Notes under the pieces: generated by a model
The model's input: only the letters and a program-made list of their open reading frames with translations
The model's database searches: none
Told to the model about the DNA's origin: nothing
Program-made: the position numbers and the translations under genes
Source of the DNA: Aplectana chamaeleonis
Taxonomy: Eukaryota; Nematoda; Chromadorea; Rhabditida; Cosmocercidae
DNA length: 64,000 bases
Assembly: GCA_029168955.1 (NCBI GenBank)
Contig: JAPDOI010001948.1
Span: 53,842-117,841, forward strand
Reading direction: 5' to 3'
Shown here: positions 57,835 through 64,000 of the stretch, one piece after another
Numbering within the stretch: position 1 is the stretch's first letter
Layout: every line of letters begins with the position of its first letter

Positions 57835-57838
57835 TTAA

Positions 57839-58321
57839 AGGCACTTTACGCGATAAACGTCATCCTCGAATTTTCCATGACAAACGCTTCTCGTGGCTCT
57901 CAGAAGCATAACAGCGTCGAAAAAACGGGACGAAAAGCTACCCAGGAGACGCGAAACGGCTAGAAAAGTGGGCAAACCCCGCCCCTGTGGGCAAGTACCG
58001 CCTCTTCCAGCCCCTCGACGTGAACAATGGAACACTCGAAATCGTGAGTTGAGCGGTGGTTTCCGATCAAAAGCCCCGTTCTTCCCTTCATTCTCAACTT
58101 CTCTCTTTACTCAGTCAGCTCGCATACATTGGCTGCAAAAGACGGAACTTACAAGCCTCTGACAACTCGTCCACCATTTTCCCTAGCTCAATTTTTGAGG
58201 GACCATAACTCCATTCCCAGAAGGTCTTGTACGATTCCAGAAGCATCATTGGAATCAGAATGGGACCGGTTTCAAGATAGGCAAAAGAACAGAAAAGCGA
58301 ATTTTATCGCGAACAGTGCCT
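57839..58321. mobile_element. TTAA-flanked MITE, copy A4
   Basis: 483 bp. Ends AGGCACTTTACGCGATA and TATCGCGAACAGTGCCT, TTAA at 57835-57838 and 58322-58325. Interior homologous to 403-887 (TTCCCTTCATTCTCAAC, GACCATAACTCCATTCC). More decayed ends than copies A2 and A3. Confidence 0.8.
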
Positions 58322-58325
58322 TTAA

Positions 58326-59056
58326 TAGGAAATATTTCGTTACATAATGAGCTTTCGCTAAAATTTCCGTTTATATGAGGGTTAGGCCGGGATCATACTT
58401 CTCGCGAATAGCGACGGTGCAAATCGGGTATACCTATTTTCGGTAGAAAATGCTGGTAACCGCTTGGTGGGGGGGGCACAATAAATTCTGAGCCGGAGAG
58501 GAAGGGGCCGCACCTCTCGTGGACACTTCACGGTGACACGCCTTACCTTGCGTGGTGCTCGAGGTCTAGCGGGGTTGTAACCGGACAGGCGGGAGTTGAA
58601 AAAAATTGATCCGAAAAGATAAAAACGCAGATAGTGCACTAGTAGTAAGCTGTGCTAAGAAAGAGAAAAGACTGGAGTCTTGCACTCACACATTGGTGGG
58701 GAGCGTCAAAAGAACGACGAAAGAATTTCTCTCGATAAAACTAGGAAGCTTCCCCCGCGAATGGGGGGTGGGGCGAATCTCGCACAGGAAATCTTCCATT
58801 GTTTTCTCGACTGCTGGTCCTACCCGTTGTGTCGCAACCCAACACTCATTGTTAAGTGATTGATAGAAACCAGTGGGATAAAACTCGGTGCTTTCAACAG
58901 TTCCCTGTCCCCTTAAAGCTGAACTAGGAGCAAAAATCATGACCTCTCAAACCGGGTTACAAAGAAGGTTCTTATCTTCTCTGAAACCTGGACTGAGACG
59001 CCATACATCTTATACGTTGCGGGATAATCACCCAGAAAGCAGCCCGCCCCCCCCCC
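58326..59056. other. No gene established
   Basis: The minus-strand frame 58940-58686 (84 codons) has an even, protein-like composition (GFYQSLNNECWVATQRV, EKTMEDFLCEIRPTP) and might be an exon or transposon remnant, but I cannot assign it. The plus-strand frame over the same bases is its shadow. C-rich run at 59045-59056. Confidence 0.3.
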
Positions 59057-59067
59057 AACGAATTGCT

Positions 59068-59116
59068 TCTTCTTCTTCTTATCGGCCACATAGAGCTTCT
59101 CCTTATAGGTGTAAAA
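59068..59116 (-). mobile_element. 49-bp family-2 retrotransposon stub with TSD
   Basis: Only the last 49 bases of family 2 (ending ATGTGGCCGATAAGAAGAAG and further GAAG units), flanked by an exact 11-bp TSD, AACGAATTGCT, at 59057-59067 and 59117-59127. An extreme 5' truncation from target-primed reverse transcription. Confidence 0.85.
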
Positions 59117-59127
59117 AACGAATTGCT

Positions 59128-59310
59128 AGACCAATAGACTGAGCAATTTGACCATCGTTTACGTTTCGGCTCTGTTGTTGTTGTTGTTGTTGCCCATCAT
59201 CCACCATAAACACTGATCCTGGATCCAATTTCCGGCATATTGACGACGTCATCGAAGCAACATTGCTGGGATCCTCTTCTTTGGAGGATCCCTGAGTGGG
59301 GCGTTTTTCC
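59128..59310. other. Spacer with a (TTG)n microsatellite
   Basis: TTG repeat (about eight units) at about 59174-59198, read as a Gln run on the minus strand. Also a GGATCC-centred inverted word pair (59216-59226 and 59271-59290). No gene supported. Confidence 0.5.
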
Positions 59311-59437
59311 ACCCTCTTTTTTTTTTGATTTTTTTATTTAATCTTTTTTTTTAGAATTTTTTTAATATATTTTTATTTTCTTTTTTATTTTTTTTATTCG
59401 TTTTTCTTTTTTACATTTCAAATACAGTACTGCACAA

Positions 59438-60084
59438 TTAAAGTGACAGGAAATGGGCTACTTCCACTGGTTTCAGCCAGAGATCTTCTATTGTGAGGTG
59501 CGTTGGCCTTCCAGAGCAAGAGAACATGTGAGGTACTGTGTGTTCCTCAAGCCCGCAGTCTGGACAAAGTGGATTATCTGCTGCTCTTATCTTATGTAGA
59601 TACCATTGCGACTTTGAATAGAAACCGCTCCGGAGCTGAGATGCGGCGCTGCCCGACTTGGTCTTGGCGCAAAGTCTCCTCCTCCTTAGCAATCTTCGGC
59701 GGCGGTCCACTTAGCAAGGGGGGAGTTCATAGTAACCAGGAACTCCTTAACAAACTCTTTTGCGCACTTCTTTGCGGATGCTTTAACCGCGTTTTCCTGG
59801 CCTGGACCCAATATTGGCTTGATCGTTCTGACATGCTTTCCTGATCTGTCTTAGCGGTTCCGGGATTTCTTCATCATGTCGTGTGAGGGATGTTCTGGAT
59901 CCCAAGTGCCGCAAACCGAATTCGATATTGAAGCGTCAACATCTCGTTTGCTGAGCTTTGACTGGCATGATTCCCGTCTCATTGCTGAGGTGGGGTAGTG
60001 CCAGCCATCGCGCCAGGCTTCCGTCGCGGTCCTCAAGGCTGCATTTTGACACGCTTGTAACCGATCCCAGTGAGTCGGACGCAA
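59438..60084 (-). pseudogene. Family 3, C-terminal domain
   Basis: From 60084: HWDRLQACQNAALRTAT (thumb/connector region), then after a break RRRLLRRRRLCAKTKSGSAA, SGFYSKSQWYLHKIRAADNP, and the terminal CPDCGLEEHTVPHMFSCSGR block, ending VEVAHFLSL and a stop. Same Cys/His arrangement as families 1 and 2. Confidence 0.8.
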
Positions 60085-61240
60085 TGAGCGGGCTCCAGGC
60101 TGGAGGCAGCGTAGGACATCACGGATTGTCCGGTGGCGCGGTAGGTCAGTGTGAGCAGCTCTTTGCTTTGTCCCCAGTTTCTTCCTGCCAACGCTTTCAA
60201 GAGATTCGCTCTTTTAGCCGTCTTCTTGCGAACATCTTCCGCATGTAGTCGACCCGTCATCATAGTGTCGAAATGGTAGCCGAGAATTGTCGGATTTCTT
60301 TCGTGTGTGATCTGCAACCCATTTATGAACACTTTCGGTACATATCTCGCTTGAGCAGAATGTGTTGTTAGAAGAGAGACAGTGGTCTTCTTCAACGATA
60401 GTTGAAGATGTAGATCTTCCGGAGCCTTTGTTAGCTTCGGGAGGTATTCGTTCAGACGCTTTTCGCAAGTTTCAATATCTGGATGTGACGCCACCAGTGT
60501 TAGGTCATCCGCATATCCGACTAGACGTGTTTGTGGAGGGGGTGCCGGGAGATCTGCTATGTAGAATGAGAACAGGAGCGGAGATAGAACTGCACCTTGC
60601 GGTACCCCGGAGCGCACCAATCTTACTTTCGACATCTGGCCTCTATCTAAACTCTGTCCGTATTGTTCTGCCTTTCAGGTAGCTGGAAATCCATCGGGCT
60701 AAACCTCTCGGTAGGGATGACTCGGCAAGCTTTTGACAAAGGATGGAGATAAATCCACAGTGTCATATGCTTTCTTCCAAGTCGAGTGCAACCATAATTG
60801 AGCGGCTAGGCGGTCTCTTCTCCATTTAACCCATCCGTGATGAATCCGAGGTCAATTCGACCAACGCTGAGGTTGTGGAGAAATCCTTTCCGAAAAAACC
60901 ATTCTGCCATCCAGGGATTTGCAGGTGCGTCTCCAGTGCTGGAAGAATGGTTCTTTCAAAAGTGCGTGTCATAGATGAAATGATCCGGAAATGCGGGCCT
61001 GGGTAGCTGTTCAGATCTTCTGCAGGCTTTACCAGGCTTCAGGAGTGGGAGGAAATTCTCGCCTCCTTCCACGACGCCGGGATCCCAGTCCAGCTGACAG
61101 GAGTTCTTCTGTTGAAAAGGGCTCTACAGGCACTCCCTGAAAATTGGTCCTGGAATGCTTGGAGCATTACAGGGGCCACACCACTTGTATCCAACGTGCT
61201 TTAGACGGCTTGCATTTCCTTCAAGGCGGCGTCGATGAGG
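60033..61240 (-). pseudogene. Family 3, reverse transcriptase
   Basis: The clean part is 60635-60033: VRSGVPQGAVLSPLLFSFYI (motif B), LVGYADDLTLVASHPD (motif C, about 60504-60515), LHLQLSLKKTTVSLLTT, ILGYHFDTMM, LLKALAGRNWGQSKELL. Upstream (60640-61240) the finger and motif A are only traceable in pieces (for example KKAYDTVD at about 60760) with stops and frameshifts. YADD is intact. Confidence 0.8.
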
Positions 61241-61244
61241 GCTG

Positions 61245-62586
61245 CTAAGAAATGATGGGAACGTACTTCTCTCGGAAAGTTTTTGATCCCAGTGGAAGGT
61301 CCTTCTGTGACGACTTACATGCTTTTATGAAGGCATGGCGAACTGAACTGTTTTGCATAAAAGGTTGGCCGCATTCTTGTTTCTTCAACTTGGTTTGCCC
61401 CTCATGCAAAATTTGGATGGGATTGGGTTTCACTGAACGCCGCCATCCAGAGCCTTCATGGTTGCCCATAGGCTCGGAAGAGTTTGTACGATGATCAATG
61501 CCTTCCACGAAGAAGTTCTCCATGTTCTGCTGTCGGTCCTTCCTCACTTCATCAGCGATTTCATTCAGCTCTAGGGATTCTGGTGCTGGTCGGGTCCGTT
61601 CTTCTGATCGAGTCTCTCTCACATATGAGGTCCTTAGCGGTGTCCGAGAGTCCCGGCATAAAAGCCTTACGTCTGCCCTTAGGGATAGCTTGTGACGTTG
61701 CTGTCGCTTTACGGCCGATGTGCGAGAAATCGATCCATTTCCAGTGGAGTGGCCCGGAAGTCGAAATCCGCCGATTGTTGTTCCAGCACTAACAGAAAAT
61801 TTGGGCCAATCCGCGCTTCTTTGAAGTTCACGAAAGTGTTCCTCGGTGACGAAGATATAAAGGGCCTCGCTTCTGAACTCCATCAGGATAGGAATATGGT
61901 CACTTTGCAGCCTGTGTTAACAGTGTGTCCCAAACTGCTGACGATGCTAGGGTCCTGTGAGCACAGCGAGAGTGTCCGGTGACGAGGGTCTCCCATACGT
62001 CGGCTTCCTAGTAAAGGTGATGGGCATCATTGAGAATCACAAAAATTCGGACTGCGCTATCTCCTCCTCGAGGTCTTGTCCACGTTGCTGGTCCTCTCTT
62101 CACCCTCTGACCATAGAGGACTGTGCGTACGTGAGATCTCCCATATGACGACTGTGGGTTTCCCGCATGTGTCAGGAATTGGGCGATAAGACAGCTCAAT
62201 ATGCGGGTGGGCACATGAGGACCTAGGCGGGGCTGAGTAGATTGTGTGAATGTGCACAGATCCAGCCTTTCTGTTTCCCCAGCTAAGGAGATGCATTCCG
62301 TCGTACCATCTCTGGCACTCCTGGAGTGATCACACACTGCACTGTAAGTTGTTTCTGACCAGAAAGGCCACACTCTCCTCCGGAACTCGTCTCGGTCATT
62401 TCTCAGGCATGTGTAGCCTCGAACCACCGGTGGTCCTTTTTGGATTGGGATCCAGTTTAGTCTCTTGAAGTCCCACAATGTCAGCGCTCCCATGCGGTGT
62501 GCGAGAGCTTCTAGTTCCGCTAATTTGTTGCGAAAACCATTTATATTCCACTGGATCATCTTTAGAGAGTCGGGACTTGAGCGCAA
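61245..62586 (-). pseudogene. Family 3, AP endonuclease and linker
   Basis: From 62560: MIQWNINGFRNKLAELEAL, then in another frame ADIVGLQETKLDPNPKR (catalytic Glu region), GTTECISLAGETERLDLCTF, then a decayed stretch, and 61883-61245 holding the end of the nuclease and the linker (NEIADEVRKDRQQNMENF, RHAFIKACKSSQKDLPLGSK). Several frameshifts. Confidence 0.75.
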
Positions 62587-62906
62587 GAGGTTGATATGTC
62601 GGTACGGGAGACGCAGTTAGGGCACATCGTATGAGCTCTCTCCGCATCCTTGAAGGACTTGAGACCGGAGCATTTCTTCAAATGAGTCCATTTCCTGCAT
62701 TTGGCTACATTGAACGCTCTCTGCCAGCGGCTGAGGTCCCACACTGGGTGCAGGGCCATCGGAAACCGGCGAGGGGGTCCAGGGTTTGCTTCGATTCCGG
62801 CACGGATGAGTAGACAACGGATCAGCAGCGCCGGTTTATGCTGACCCCGCAACCGAAAAAATTGGCTCCAGAACTCGTGAGAGAAATGAATTCCTGGGAG
62901 GTGCAT
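62587..62906 (-). pseudogene. Family 3, N-terminal NPGP peptide and zinc finger
   Basis: Frame from 62906: FFRLRGQHKPALLIRCLLIR, then AGIEANPGP (62772-62798), then a finger remnant VAKCRKWTHLKKCSGL and MCPNC. The first Cys pair of the finger is lost. Same layout as copies D and E. Confidence 0.8.
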
Positions 62907-62910
62907 AGTT

Positions 62911-63461
62911 GAGGATCTTTGACTTCAGGAAAGATGGCGGCCATTGTAGACGACTTCTTCTTTCCGCGTACGCTCTCAAGCCAAACGAGTAGGCGATCCT
63001 CCGCATAAGAGCACGTTTCGGCTCTCATCATCGCTGCTCGGCGGAGGGGAGGCCGGGAGCATTATCGTGGCTGGAAAACACCGTCTCACAGTATTCCCCT
63101 CGAATGAATGATGACGACCGAATCAGTGGTCACGTACTCATGAAACTGCAGGCACGGGAAGCGGGGCGTCACCTACTCCGCCCGGCGTTTGGAAAACCAA
63201 AAAGTTGTGCCTCCTGCCCGAAACGTCAATAGTGGCGGCCCTCTTCGTGGTCCCCTGTGAGAGCAGAGGCAGGTACGAATAGCCACCCGCAGACGACGGA
63301 GAGGAGAACGCCGGATGCGAGGCTGAACTCTCTCAGCTCCAGCTCCGCTAGTAATGCATTTCGGGGCGGCCAATTTGTGGAATACCCGCCCTCAAGCTCT
63401 ACGGGTGGACGGGTAGAGCGCGCGCTGCTTGCCAGGACACATTGATCATTTTCTGACACAT
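62911..63461. other. No gene recognised
   Basis: May include the 5' end of the family-3 element (to about 63030). The rest is G+C-rich unassigned sequence; opposing frames (63226-63537 - and 63257-63445 +) have no signature and the first runs into the neighbouring retrotransposon tail. Confidence 0.4.
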
Positions 63462-64000
63462 GACATCTTCTTTTCTCCTTCTTTGCAGCCACAGAGAGGG
63501 GTTCTGTCATAGGTTCAGAAATCTCGGCCACTAGCACTGGGTTTCGTCCACAGATCCATTGTCGTTAGTAAAGTCGGTCTCTTCGGGCAATTGAACAGAT
63601 GCACAGAAGTATGCCCTCTTGACTACCTGCAATCAGGACACTCGTCAGGCTTTGCTGTAGTCCATCCTGTGCAAATATGGACATAAGCATGGGGAGTGTC
63701 CACAGCTGGCGTAACTTGATGCAAGGGTGCACCCTGGCACGGTGCTCTGAAGCCAAGTTCTATCTCTCGTCTCGCTGACCTTCGGAGGTGCGGACTCCCA
63801 GGATGGAGTTTATGACAACTCTGCTCAAGGTGTTCCTTCTCACGAATCGGGTATGCTCCGCGCGCAAGAGACGGAGGCGTTCTTGTTGTAAGCTTCGGTC
63901 CATCTCTGCACATCTACTTTCGACGGAGCATCAGCGTAAAGGCTTTCTGATACACTCTCTCTCACCGGGTTTTAGTCCTCTTCGCGATGGATGATTCGGC
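63462..64000 (-). pseudogene. Family-1 non-LTR retrotransposon, 3' fragment (copy H), cut by the window edge
   Basis: Minus strand. 3' tail GGCTGCAAAGAAGGAG at about 63470-63490, then reading upstream the decayed terminal knuckle (CPDC, CICSIARR) and the SETE/LGRR-equivalent and EHTRF-equivalent blocks. Many 1-6 bp insertions relative to copies D and G. Continues beyond 64000. Confidence 0.8.

Larger units (their letters stand above)
59311..62910 (-). mobile_element. Family-3 non-LTR retrotransposon, near full length
   Basis: Minus-strand element of about 3.6 kb with the same domain order as families 1 and 2, but with an A-rich tail (59311-59420, seen as T-rich on the plus strand) instead of GAA repeats. 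No TSD found and the 5' end is uncertain (between about 62900 and 63030). Heavily decayed. Confidence 0.75.

Noticed and set aside
59311..59420. T-rich tract as a promoter or origin
   Set aside because: It directly follows the stop and short 3' region of the family-3 element on the opposite strand, so it is best read as that element's A-rich tail.

Overview
This window is a repeat-dense intergenic or heterochromatic stretch of a nematode genome. Two copies of a sequence close to the nematode SL1 spliced leader (21/22 and 19/22 positions, each followed by GTA) are the strongest taxonomic clue. Degenerate non-LTR retrotransposons, a Penelope-like element (PLE) and many short inverted-repeat transposons fit an animal genome. 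No host protein-coding gene, tRNA, rRNA or CRISPR array could be supported. Nearly every readable coding stretch belongs to a mobile element.

Layout. 0-3.6 kb: MITEs that insert at TTAA, a CR1/Jockey-like RT 3' fragment, and a small hAT-type MITE with an 8-bp target-site duplication (TSD). 3.7-10.4 kb: a foldback of about 4.1 kb with arms of about 1.9 kb, split by a 2.6-kb hAT-like composite that holds two TA-flanked MITEs, a 24-bp minisatellite and an SL1-like motif. 12.2-13.0 kb: a 145-bp tandem repeat that reappears inverted around a 249-bp MITE. 14-15.7 kb: more TTAA MITEs. 16.1-21.2 kb: a PLE (RT plus GIY-YIG endonuclease) with inverted terminal arms, cut by a 2.1-kb element with TSD TTA. 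22-27 kb: more MITEs, non-LTR fragments and the better SL1-like copy. 27.3-42.9 kb: about 50 copies of a 313-bp satellite, 43 in one orientation then 7 inverted, with the whole array bounded by a 13-bp direct repeat. 43.3-57.5 kb: a nest of non-LTR retrotransposons. 57.8-64 kb: another TTAA MITE, a 49-bp retrotransposon stub, a third non-LTR family and a 3' fragment running off the window.

The main nest can be read as an insertion history. A family-2 non-LTR copy (B, + strand) was hit by a second family-2 copy (E, - strand, TSD CTGGCTGCCC). E was in turn hit by a full-length family-1 copy (D, + strand, 3,444 bp, TSD GTGCCCGCC), by a TA-flanked GC-rich MITE and by a 1.67-kb foldback. Removing D or the TA-flanked MITE rejoins E's reading frame exactly. 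All three non-LTR families that retain a 5' end carry an [AG]-[GC]-[VI]-E-x-N-P-G-P motif just after a hydrophobic stretch and just before a PHD-like zinc finger and an AP endonuclease. This resembles a 2A-like translational-recoding peptide in which the usual Asp is replaced.

Nothing here looks like a working autonomous element: every RT gene seen carries frameshifts or stops. Several lesions are one-base changes in homopolymers, so sequencing error cannot be excluded.
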